Source: SAR202 cluster bacterium
GTDB taxonomy: Bacteria > Chloroflexota > Dehalococcoidia > Lucifugimonadales > UBA1123
NCBI GenBank assembly: GCA_030743915.1
Contig: JASLRP010000462.1
Span: 1-16,096 of the forward strand
Direction of reading: 5' to 3'
DNA length: 16,096 bases
The notes beneath the pieces were generated by a model that saw nothing but the letters and a program-made list of their open reading frames with translations, did no database searches and had not been told where the DNA came from. The first letter of the stretch is position 1. The number at the start of each line of letters is the position of its first letter. A program made the position numbers and the translations under genes. Below are positions 6,086-13,108 of this stretch, piece after piece.

Positions 6086-7840
6086 TCAGTCCCTCGGCAC
6101 AATCGGCAATTTCACATGCGAGGGGTACTCGTCGGTGTGGAACACGTGCTGAAGCGCCGAGACGAACTCAAGGTCCGAGCCTATCTCCTCGCCAGTGTTC
6201 GTGTTCCTGTCAAACCTCGGGAAGTTGGACGACGAAATCTCCAAGCGAATCTGATGCCCCTTCATGAACAGGTTGCTGTTGGCCCACAGGTCTATCGTGT
6301 ACTCATAAACCTGTCCCGGCTGAAGCAGACTCGCTGGCTGTTGAGGATTCCTGTACCTCGCTCGAATTATTCCGTCCGTGAGGTTTCGAGCATAGCCATC
6401 GGGATGAACATCAACCAACTTGCCGGTGAAATCAGTGTCATGGGCCGACGAGGACGCAAACAGCGTGACCGTGATTGGCCCCGTAACCTCGACATCGGCT
6501 TCCAAAGGAGGAGTGCTGTACACCAGCACATCCTCCCGACCCTCCACCGGACGCTGATCGTAAACACCCGATGCCATGAAAGCGGGATCACAGCACAGGC
6601 CACCGCCCAGCGTGGGCACGGGTAGCAGTGGATTGTAAGCATAAACATCCGGCGATTCCTCGCCCGATGGAGCCTCGGTCGACAGCGCCCCGTCGCCATT
6701 GAACGTGTTCGCGTTGCCCTTGCTGTGAAGATAGAAGCTGACAGTTTCTGCCCTCGAAAGCGGCCACTCGTCCTCGTAGCGCCAGACGTTCTCGCCCTCT
6801 ACGAAGATTCGCACCGGCTGTTCATCCGCCACGCCGTTGTCCTCTCCGCGCAGCCAGTGATCGTAATACCTGAGCATCTCCCCGCCCAGGTCGATGGCCG
6901 CTCCTGCTGCCCGAGTTCCGAAATTGTACTCTCCGGACACTGAGGGCGGCGACCCGCCATGCACCCACGGTCCGATGGTCAGCCTCTGTCCCTTGCGCGC
7001 CTCGTTAGTAGCGCCCAGTTCCTGCATGCGAGTGAAGTTCCGAATCGTCCCTCCCAGGAAAATGTCATGCCACCCGCCGAAATTATAAGCAGGCACCGAG
7101 ATATTGGAGTGCGATTCCTCAATCGAAACGGCCTTCCAGTAGTCATCGTTCTCGGGGTGAGCCAGCCAGTCGTAGTAGTAAGGCGCAAGCTCGCCTTTGA
7201 GATGAGGCATATCTTTCATCGGCAGGTGCAGATATCCGTGAGTCAGGTTGTCCTTGGCTTCGATCACGCGCTCCAGGTCTTCGTCTGTCAGGTGCAGCCT
7301 GCGGGAGAGGTTGCCCCAGTTCGCCGAGGTCAGCGCGCCAATCGCCCACGAGAGGTTGAAGCCCAGTTCGAACGCCCCGCCCTGCCAGGCCCAGCCCTCG
7401 TGATAGTCAGAAGCCGTCACTCCTGGCACGATAGCCGCCAACGACGGAGCGCCGGACTTCGCCGCCAGCCACTGGGTCGCTCCAACGTACGAAACGCCGT
7501 ACATCCCAACCTTGCCGTCGCACCAAGGTTGGCCTGCGACCCACTCCACGGAATCGTATCCGTCGTCGATCTCATTCACGAAGGTGTAGAACACCCCATC
7601 CGAGGCATAACGGCCCCGAACGTCCTGAATCACGACTGCATAACCGTGCATCGCTGCCCGGATCGCGTCCAGAGTCCCCGTCCTATTCATTCCGGCTGTC
7701 TTGTCGTAAGGAGTCCGCTGCAAAAGCGCCGGAACGCCGCCAGAAACGTCTGGTCGGAAGACATCGGCGAATGTGGTGGTGCCGTCGCGCATCATGATCG
7801 CGACGTTATAGTCGAATTTTACCGAGTATGGCCCAGGCAT
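6086..7840 (-). CDS. CocE/NonD-family serine hydrolase (X-Pro dipeptidyl-peptidase-like)
   Basis: An alpha/beta hydrolase of the group that contains cocaine esterase, glutaryl-7-ACA acylase and X-Pro dipeptidyl peptidases; it should cleave an ester or amide bond, substrate unknown. The triad can be read directly: S117 in GVSYVG (115-120), D259 in FGGWHDIF and H294 in IGPWVHGG. Upstream is the family's DVRGRYASDG (73-82), which contributes to the active-site region. Residues from about 330 to the end form the PepX C-terminal jelly-roll domain (MLRYYDHWLRG, RIFVEGENVW, GHQIRLEISSSNFPRFDRN). The 584 residues are a normal length. There is no signal peptide, so the product is probably cytoplasmic. 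The ATG is supported by GGAGGG 6 nt upstream (7847-7852). It is divergent from two M20 amidohydrolase genes, suggesting linked amide or ester catabolism; CocE, acylase or peptidase activity cannot be told apart from sequence. Confidence 0.9.
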   Translation of the reverse strand: MPGPYSVKFDYNVAIMMRDGTTTFADVFRPDVSGGVPALLQRTPYDKTAGMNRTGTLDAIRAAMHGYAVVIQDVRGRYASDGVFYTFVNEIDDGYDSVEWVAGQPWCDGKVGMYGVSYVGATQWLAAKSGAPSLAAIVPGVTASDYHEGWAWQGGAFELGFNLSWAIGALTSANWGNLSRRLHLTDEDLERVIEAKDNLTHGYLHLPMKDMPHLKGELAPYYYDWLAHPENDDYWKAVSIEESHSNISVPAYNFGGWHDIFLGGTIRNFTRMQELGATNEARKGQRLTIGPWVHGGSPPSVSGEYNFGTRAAGAAIDLGGEMLRYYDHWLRGEDNGVADEQPVRIFVEGENVWRYEDEWPLSRAETVSFYLHSKGNANTFNGDGALSTEAPSGEESPDVYAYNPLLPVPTLGGGLCCDPAFMASGVYDQRPVEGREDVLVYSTPPLEADVEVTGPITVTLFASSSAHDTDFTGKLVDVHPDGYARNLTDGIIRARYRNPQQPASLLQPGQVYEYTIDLWANSNLFMKGHQIRLEISSSNFPRFDRNTNTGEEIGSDLEFVSALQHVFHTDEYPSHVKLPIVPRD

Positions 7841-7906
7841 TAGATTCCCTCCATAGGGCTTGGTCTGACACTGTGTTCAACAGCCGCGCGCTCAACGGCG
7901 GGTGTG

Positions 7907-7935
7907 ACTTTAGCACAGCACACATGTTCCTGCAA
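7907..7935 (-). promoter_or_regulatory. Possible promoter of the CocE/NonD hydrolase gene
   Basis: On the minus strand TTGCAG (7930-7935), a 17-nt spacer and TAAAGT (7907-7912) form a weak sigma70-like pair. The -10 is preceded by TGC, an extended -10 arrangement. Match to the -35 consensus is poor (3 of 6). It would give a leader of about 60 nt. Confidence 0.35.
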
Positions 7936-8001
7936 CTGACCATTGCTGCCTTGCCGCATTGGCGCGACTCCAATAATTCATCCTCTATCAAAACCTTCGT
8001 A

Positions 8002-8030
8002 TTGGCCGGTGACTCAGGGTTTGTTACAAT
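8002..8030 (+). promoter_or_regulatory. Sigma70-type promoter of the tandem M20 genes
   Basis: TTGGCC (8002-8007, 4 of 6) and TACAAT (8025-8030, 5 of 6) are separated by 17 nt. The start point would lie near 8037, leaving a leader of about 50 nt before the first M20 gene. It is within the 246-bp region shared with the divergent hydrolase gene. Confidence 0.55.
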
Positions 8031-8086
8031 CGGCCACACCAACACCAAGCATTAGCCTGTAACCAACGCCCCAGGGAGCATGCAGC

Positions 8087-9415
8087 ATGCCATCGACACA
8101 GGACCTGAAAGACAGGGTCAGCGCGGAAATAGACCGCAGGGCCGACCAGCTAATCCAGACCGCCAAGACAATTCTGGCAAACCCGGAGCCGGGATTCAAA
8201 GAATTCAAGACTGCAAAACTCGTCGGAGAGGTCTTCGACAGTTTTGGCATCGCACATCAGGACGGTATCGGAATTACCGGACTCAAAGGCTACCTTGAGG
8301 GCGCAACTCAGGGGCCGACAATCGGCGTCATGGGCGAGTTGGACTCCCTGAAAGTTCAGGGACATCCCCACGTCGATTCTGAGACCGACGCCGCCCACGC
8401 ATGCGGCCACCACTGCCAGATAGGCATGATGCTGGGAGTCGCCGCCGGCCTCCAGGCCGAAGGCGTCCTTGAAAATCTCTCCGGTAGAATCGCCCTCATG
8501 GCTGTGCCTGCCGAGGAATACATCGAAGTCGAATATCGCGATGACCTGCGCAGAGAGGGCAAACTGGAGTTCATCGGCGGCAAGCCCGAGTTCATCCGCC
8601 TCGGAGCGCTGGACGACGTGGACATCGCCATGATGACCCACACCTCCAGCAACACCGAGGAGGGCAAGATAGCCTACGGCGGCACCAACAACGGCATGGT
8701 AGCCAAGAGAATCCGATTCCTCGGTCGCGCCTCCCACGCCGGCGGCGCTCCCTGGCTGGGAGTCAACGCCCTCAACGCCGCGATGATCGCCATGTCGGGC
8801 ATCCACGCCCAGCGCGAGACCTACCAGGACGCCAACACCGTGCGAATCCATCCCATCATCACCCAGGGCGGCGTCGCCGTAAGCTCCGTCCCTTCCGACG
8901 TGAGGATGGAGACCTACGTCCGAGGCGCCAATACCGAGGGGTTCCTCGACGCGTCAATAAAGGTCGACCGCGCCCTTAGAGGTGGAGCGATGGCCGTCGG
9001 CGGAAGCGTCGAAATCACGACTCTCCCCGGCTACCTGCCCATCCAGAGCGACGAATCAATGCTTGATCTCTACCGAGTCAACGCCGCCTCACTGGTCGGC
9101 GAGGACAACCTAGTTCGCCTGCGACACCGCACCGGCTCCACCGATATGGGCGACGTTTCCCAGCTCATGCCGGTCATCCACCCCTACGTCGTCGCGGCCA
9201 CCGGAAACGGCCACGGCATCGACTACGTTGTGCAGGACTACGAACTTGGAGTCATTACCGGAGCCAAAGCGATGGCCATGACCGTCATCGACCTGCTGTC
9301 CGACGGCGCCCAAAAGGCCAATCGCATCAAAGCCGAGTACAACCCCCCTCTAACCAAAGATTCCTACCTGTCCCTCATGCGCGGCATGCTCAAAGAGGGA
9401 ACGTACACCAAGTAG
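8087..9415 (+). CDS. M20-family metal-dependent amidohydrolase, copy 1
   Basis: Hydrolyses an amide or peptide bond of a small substrate (N-acyl amino acid, aminobenzoyl-glutamate or dipeptide type) with two active-site metal ions; true substrate unknown. The 442 residues contain the M20D-like signature GELDSL (83-88), AHACGHH (103-109, with the metal-ligand Cys and His), the catalytic and ligand pair PAEE (141-144), H185 in AMMTHTSS, the lid/dimer motif ASHAGG (215-220) and a C-terminal His in GNGHGIDY. No signal peptide, so cytoplasmic. AGGGAG (8073-8078) lies 8 nt before the ATG; an ATG at 8080 in another frame is not the start. It is 21 nt upstream of a second copy, to which it aligns almost without gaps and with roughly half of residues identical by eye. 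AbgB-like or aminoacylase-like function are both possible. Confidence 0.88.
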   Translation: MPSTQDLKDRVSAEIDRRADQLIQTAKTILANPEPGFKEFKTAKLVGEVFDSFGIAHQDGIGITGLKGYLEGATQGPTIGVMGELDSLKVQGHPHVDSETDAAHACGHHCQIGMMLGVAAGLQAEGVLENLSGRIALMAVPAEEYIEVEYRDDLRREGKLEFIGGKPEFIRLGALDDVDIAMMTHTSSNTEEGKIAYGGTNNGMVAKRIRFLGRASHAGGAPWLGVNALNAAMIAMSGIHAQRETYQDANTVRIHPIITQGGVAVSSVPSDVRMETYVRGANTEGFLDASIKVDRALRGGAMAVGGSVEITTLPGYLPIQSDESMLDLYRVNAASLVGEDNLVRLRHRTGSTDMGDVSQLMPVIHPYVVAATGNGHGIDYVVQDYELGVITGAKAMAMTVIDLLSDGAQKANRIKAEYNPPLTKDSYLSLMRGMLKEGTYTK

Positions 9416-9436
9416 CGCCCACTTCCTGGAGGAACC

Positions 9437-10780
9437 ATGTCCACCCTCGAAGACCTCAAAAACAAAGCTCAGGCCGCCATCGACGACCGCGCGGAGTGGT
9501 TGATTCGCAACGCCCGCACCATCCTCGACAACCCGGAACCCGGATTCCACGAGATCAAGACATCCCGGTTCGTCAGCGAGAAAATGAGCGAGTTGGGCAT
9601 CGACCACGAGAGCGGCATCGCCCTCACCGGTCTCAAGGGCGTTGTTCAGGGAGGAAAGCCCGGCCCGACAGTCGCGGTGATCGGCGAGTTGGACTCTCTC
9701 CGAGTCCTGGACCATCCCCACACCGACCCTGACACCGGGGCCGCCCACGCCTGCGGCCACCACTGCCAGACGCCCATGATGCTGGGAGCCGCGGTCGGCC
9801 TGATGCTCCCGGAGGTCCTGGAAAACCTTGCAGGCAACATCGCATTCATAGCCGTGCCGGCAGAGGAATTCATCGACGTTGAGTACCGCTGGGGACTCCA
9901 CCAGAACGGCACGCTGGGCCTCATGGCTGGCAAGCAGGAATTCATCCGTTTGGGAGCCTTCGACGACGTGGACATGGCCATGATGGTCCACACTTCATCC
10001 GATTCTCAAGAATCCGCCAAGTTCGCCCTGGGCGGCACCAGCAACGGGCACGTCGTCAAATTCGTCAAATTCATTGGCAAAGCCTCCCACGCCGGAGGAT
10101 CGCCTCATCTGGGAGTCAACGCCCTCCAAGCCGCAATGGTCGCCCTCAACGCCCTCAACACCCAGAGAGAGACCCTGCGAGACGAGAACAACGTCCGCCT
10201 CCACGGAATCATGACCCAGGGCGGCGTCTCCGTTAACTCCATCCCTGCCGACGTCCGATACGAGGGCCGAGTCCGGGGCCGCACCGCCGAGGCCATTGCC
10301 GACGCCAACGCAAAGATGGACAACTGCCTGCGGGCCGGCGCTCTCACAATGGGCGCCCAGGTCGAAATCGTCACGATCCCCGGTTACCTGCCTATGAAAA
10401 ATCACGATGGCATGATGGAGATATTCAAACAAAACGCCATCGAAATCGTCGGAGAGTCCGAGATCGTGACCCATCCCGCCGACCGCAACCGTGGCGGCTC
10501 CACCGACATGGGCGACCTCAGCCAGATCATGCCCGTCATCCACCCCTACACAACCGCCGCCACAGGCTCCGGCCACAGCGTCGACTACGTCGTGCAGGAC
10601 TACACCCAGGCAGTCGTCAACCCGGCCAAGGCGATGGCCATGACCGTCATAGACCTGCTATACGACGACGGCCAGAAAGCCAAAGAACTGCTCGACAACC
10701 ACCAGCCGCTGCTGAACAAGAACAGCTACCTCAACTTCCAGAACTCCCGCCTCACCGAGGAACGTTATATTGGGGAGTAG
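9437..10780 (+). CDS. M20-family metal-dependent amidohydrolase, copy 2
   Basis: Paralogue of the preceding gene, 447 residues, with the same motifs at the same positions: GELDSL (83-88), AHACGHH (103-109), PAEE (141-144), an MMVHTSS histidine at 185, ASHAGG and a C-terminal GSGHSVDY. All expected metal ligands are intact in both copies, so neither looks decayed. Differences cluster in residues 150-170, 186-200 and 270-350, which include the lid domain and may alter substrate choice. TGGAGG (9427-9432) is 4 nt before the ATG, so it is translated on its own as well as from a shared transcript. AbgA/AbgB are a precedent for two related M20 proteins forming a hetero-oligomer, but whether this pair does so is not visible. 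Confidence 0.88.
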   Translation: MSTLEDLKNKAQAAIDDRAEWLIRNARTILDNPEPGFHEIKTSRFVSEKMSELGIDHESGIALTGLKGVVQGGKPGPTVAVIGELDSLRVLDHPHTDPDTGAAHACGHHCQTPMMLGAAVGLMLPEVLENLAGNIAFIAVPAEEFIDVEYRWGLHQNGTLGLMAGKQEFIRLGAFDDVDMAMMVHTSSDSQESAKFALGGTSNGHVVKFVKFIGKASHAGGSPHLGVNALQAAMVALNALNTQRETLRDENNVRLHGIMTQGGVSVNSIPADVRYEGRVRGRTAEAIADANAKMDNCLRAGALTMGAQVEIVTIPGYLPMKNHDGMMEIFKQNAIEIVGESEIVTHPADRNRGGSTDMGDLSQIMPVIHPYTTAATGSGHSVDYVVQDYTQAVVNPAKAMAMTVIDLLYDDGQKAKELLDNHQPLLNKNSYLNFQNSRLTEERYIGE

Positions 10781-10786
10781 CTTTCG

Positions 10787-10814
10787 GCAATCAGCCCTCA
10801 GCGATTAGCTTTCC
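10787..10814 (+). terminator. Possible terminator after the second M20 gene
   Basis: GC-AATC-a-GC pairs with GC-GATT-a-GC (10787-10809) around a CCTCA loop, with one bulged A on each side, followed by TTT. The hairpin begins 7 nt after the stop codon. The heptamer AGCTTTC occurs on both flanks (10779 and 10807). Short T-tail and bulges make it a weak call. Confidence 0.35.
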
Positions 10815-10830
10815 GCCGCCAGGAGCCTCG

Positions 10831-10860
10831 CCATTCTGAGACCGGAGTCGAAGAATCTCG
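10831..10860. repeat. Degenerate copy of a dispersed intergenic repeat-like motif
   Basis: The stretch contains CCATTCTGAG, then a GC-rich middle, then CGAAGAATCTCG, with ATTCT (10833-10837) and AGAAT (10852-10856) forming a small dyad. The pattern CATTCTGAG..CGAAGAATCT is, from memory, a common dispersed intergenic sequence in several bacterial phyla. Only one copy is visible in this window, so its repeat status cannot be shown here. Confidence 0.35.
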
Positions 10861-11014
10861 TCGCGCGAGCGCCAACGGTCGAAATACCTGCGACCAGATG
10901 CTTCACTCAGTTCAGCATGGCGAGATGGGGCGCTTGACCAAAATTTCAAGCTCTACAATTCTGCGCCCGCGACCCAACTTTTTTCTGCGCAATCCGTTAC
11001 AAAATACAGCACCG

Positions 11015-11020
11015 TATAAT
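11015..11020 (+). promoter_or_regulatory. Likely -10 box of the MoxR operon promoter
   Basis: A perfect TATAAT sits about 195 nt before the moxR start, in an AT-rich patch. No good -35 box exists 16-18 nt upstream, so it may depend on an activator or an alternative sigma factor, or be fortuitous. Transcription from here would produce a long leader containing the nested inverted repeat. Confidence 0.4.
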
Positions 11021-11049
11021 AATAGGGGCGCCTCCTTGCGCTCGCCGAA

Positions 11050-11087
11050 TTCACGTCTGAAAGTTACGGACTCGTAACATTCGTGAA
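11050..11087 (+). promoter_or_regulatory. Nested inverted repeats in the MoxR operon leader
   Basis: Outer arms TTCACG (11050-11055) and CGTGAA (11082-11087) enclose inner arms GTTACG (11063-11068) and CGTAAC (11073-11078) around a GACT loop. Both pairs are perfect; the internal loop is asymmetric (7 and 3 nt). The element is 30 nt downstream of the candidate -10 box and 126 nt before moxR. It could be an RNA fold or a double operator. No T-tract follows. Confidence 0.45.
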
Positions 11088-11213
11088 ACCCAGGCGAAAC
11101 GCGAGTGTGGCACAATGAAATAGTGGAGTTAAGCGCGGCTCCGGTTCAATCAACCCTCGCCAACGCAACCGCCGTCAACGACTGCTGTCACATCAAGACC
11201 AGGAGACACACAG

Positions 11214-12203
11214 ATGAACCTCGCAGGGCTTCGGGAACTCAATCAACAGGTTGAACGAGAGGCGTCCTTCCTCCAGAACCTCCTCGCCGAGATTCGCAAG
11301 GTGATGGTGGGGCAGGACGCTCTGGTAGAGCGGGTGTTAATCGGCCTGTTGGCAGATGGACACATCCTCCTCGAAGGCGTGCCCGGCCTGGCGAAGACTC
11401 TCCTTGTCAAAACCGTCTCCGAGGCCATCCACTCGGATTTCTCCCGAATCCAGTTCACGCCAGACCTCCTGCCAGCCGACCTCATTGGCACCCAGATTTA
11501 CAATCCCCGGACTTCAGAATTCACGGTTCATCAGGGCCCGATATTCGCCAACATGATTCTCGCCGACGAGGTGAACCGCGCCCCTGCCAAGGTGCAGAGC
11601 GCACTCCTGGAGTCCATGCAGGAGCGTCAGGTCACCATCGGCGACCACACCTATCCCCTCAGCGAACTGTTCCTGGTTCTCGCCACGCAGAACCCTATCG
11701 AGCAGGAGGGAACTTATCCCCTCCCAGAGGCCCAGGTGGACAGATTTATGCTCAAAGTCCTGGTGGACTACCCCACCCGAGAGGAAGAGCGCGTGATCGT
11801 GGACCGCATGACCGGCCTGGAATTGCCTAACATCGCGCCCGTCGTCACCCAGGACGACATCCTCCGAGCCAGAGAGGTCGTTCGCTCCATCTACGTGGAT
11901 GACAAGGTTAAGGAATACGTCCTCGACCTCGTGCAGGCCACAAGATCGCCTGAAAACGGTCTCCACGACCTGAAACCACTCATCGCTTATGGCGCCTCTC
12001 CCAGGGCAAGCATATATCTGATAACTGCCGCTCGCGCTCACGCATTCCTGCGGGGCCGGGGCTACGTCGCGCCCGAGGACGTCAAACAATTGGCAGGCGA
12101 CGTGCTTCGCCACCGCGTCATCACAACCTACGAAGCAGAGGCCGAGTCCATAACCTCTACCGATCTGGTCCAACGGATTCTCGACAACGTCGAAGTGCCT
12201 TAA
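11214..12203 (+). CDS. moxR: MoxR-family AAA+ ATPase
   Basis: An ATP-driven chaperone-like ATPase that works with vWA-domain proteins, here presumably those encoded downstream. The 329 residues show Walker A GVPGLAKT (55-62), Walker B MILADEVNR (114-122, D118/E119), sensor 1 LATQNP (156-161), the MoxR signature EQEGTYPLPEAQVDRF (163-178, R177) and a C-terminal helical lid with GASPRAS. Length and motif order are standard for the MRP/BatI type of MoxR. The ATG is supported by AGGAG about 8 nt upstream. It is the first gene of a five-gene operon; the next starts 11 nt after its stop. Confidence 0.95.
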   Translation: MNLAGLRELNQQVEREASFLQNLLAEIRKVMVGQDALVERVLIGLLADGHILLEGVPGLAKTLLVKTVSEAIHSDFSRIQFTPDLLPADLIGTQIYNPRTSEFTVHQGPIFANMILADEVNRAPAKVQSALLESMQERQVTIGDHTYPLSELFLVLATQNPIEQEGTYPLPEAQVDRFMLKVLVDYPTREEERVIVDRMTGLELPNIAPVVTQDDILRAREVVRSIYVDDKVKEYVLDLVQATRSPENGLHDLKPLIAYGASPRASIYLITAARAHAFLRGRGYVAPEDVKQLAGDVLRHRVITTYEAEAESITSTDLVQRILDNVEVP

Positions 12204-12214
12204 CCGACGCAAAA

Positions 12215-13108
12215 ATGACAATACTCACCGAAGAACTCGCTGACAAGATAAAGCGAATAGAGATAACGGCCCGACATCTGGTCACTGACACATTGGCCGG
12301 CGAATACCATTCCGTGTTCAAAGGCATGGGCATGGAATTCGACGAGATGCGCCCCTACAATCCGGGAGATGACGTCCGACGCATCGATTGGAATGTCACC
12401 GCCCGCATGGCCACGCCCTACATTCGCAAATATCAGGAGGAACGAGAGCTAACCGTGTTCCTGGCAGTGGACGCCAGCGGGTCCTCTGATTTCGGCACCT
12501 CCGGGCAGTTCAAACGGGAGCTGGCAGCAGAGTTGGCAGCCGTATTGTCCTTCGCCGCCACGACCAACAACGACCGCGTCGGCCTCTTGATTTTCACTGA
12601 CAAGCCCGAACTCATCGTGCCGCCGAGAAAGGGGAAAAGGCACGTTTTGAGAATGGTGCGAGACCTGCTGGTCTACTCCCCTGAAGGCCGCGGCACATCC
12701 ATAGAATCTGCCCTCGACACCATAAATCGGGTCGTGAAACGCCGAAGCATCACATTTCTGATTTCTGATTTCCTGGCCGATCCTGAGAGCCTGCGCAGGC
12801 CCCTGGCCGCCACCAATCGGCGTCACGATGTCATAGCTCTGGACCTCCACGATCCGATGGAGCATCAGATCCCAGACGTCGGTCTGATGGCCCTTGAGGA
12901 CGCCGAGACCGGCGAGCTTGAATGGGTCGACACCAGCAATAAAGCGTGGCGACAGGCTTTCGAAGCCCGAATTCTTGATCTCGAACAACAGAAAAGGCGT
13001 ATGCTCTCATCTCTGGCCATCGACCATATACAGATTTCAACCGACCGGGGATACGTCGTCGAACTCAACGAATTCTTCGCTCGACGATCACGACGCCGAG
13101 TCCGATGA
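12215..13108 (+). CDS. DUF58 domain protein (vWA-like, MoxR partner)
   Basis: A cytoplasmic DUF58 protein, 297 residues, of the type nearly always encoded beside moxR. The N-terminal signature GEYHSVFKGMGMEFDE (29-44) is followed by RPYNPGDDVRRIDWN (46-60), the most conserved DUF58 block. The vWA-like half keeps a complete MIDAS set: DASGS (86-90), the Thr of GRGTS (T161) and the Asp of LISDF (D175), so metal-dependent ligand binding is plausible. No membrane segment. There is no clear ribosome site before the ATG, suggesting coupling to moxR translation. Its stop overlaps the start of the next gene by 4 nt (ATGA). A MoxR adaptor role is inferred from the family and context. Confidence 0.92.
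   Translation: MTILTEELADKIKRIEITARHLVTDTLAGEYHSVFKGMGMEFDEMRPYNPGDDVRRIDWNVTARMATPYIRKYQEERELTVFLAVDASGSSDFGTSGQFKRELAAELAAVLSFAATTNNDRVGLLIFTDKPELIVPPRKGKRHVLRMVRDLLVYSPEGRGTSIESALDTINRVVKRRSITFLISDFLADPESLRRPLAATNRRHDVIALDLHDPMEHQIPDVGLMALEDAETGELEWVDTSNKAWRQAFEARILDLEQQKRRMLSSLAIDHIQISTDRGYVVELNEFFARRSRRRVR

Larger units (their letters stand above)
10781..11213 (+). other. 433-bp non-coding region upstream of the MoxR operon
   Basis: No convincing gene is present on either strand. From left to right it holds the possible M20 terminator, a degenerate dispersed-repeat-like motif near 10831-10860, an AT-rich patch around 10938-10985 with a run of six T, the -10 box at 11015-11020, the nested inverted repeat at 11050-11087, and finally the moxR ribosome site AGGAG about 8 nt before its ATG. 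The lower GC content in the middle agrees with a promoter region. Confidence 0.6.

Noticed and set aside
7828..8055. 75-codon plus-strand frame in the divergent promoter region
   Set aside because: It starts inside the hydrolase gene on the other strand, has no ribosome site, and covers the promoter of the M20 pair.
8080..8298. ATG at 8080 opening a 72-codon frame
   Set aside because: It is in a different frame from the M20 gene and the product has no M20 similarity; the ATG at 8087 has good spacing from AGGGAG.
8150..8851. Long minus-strand open frame (233 codons) opposite the first M20 gene
   Set aside because: It lies entirely antisense to a gene with clear M20 motifs, and its translation shows no recognisable domain. 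Long antisense frames are expected with this GC-rich codon bias.
9350..10576. Minus-strand open frames of 213 and 193 codons opposite the second M20 gene
   Set aside because: Same antisense shadow effect. They appear at the same relative positions as those opposite the paralogue, which follows from shared codon use rather than from coding.
10934..10959. TTGACC and TACAAT as a promoter upstream of moxR
   Set aside because: The spacer is only 14 nt, too short for a sigma70 promoter.
10912..11115. 67-codon minus-strand frame in the gap before moxR
   Set aside because: No ribosome site and no recognisable family; it overlaps the promoter-like and dyad sequences, and composition is that of non-coding DNA.
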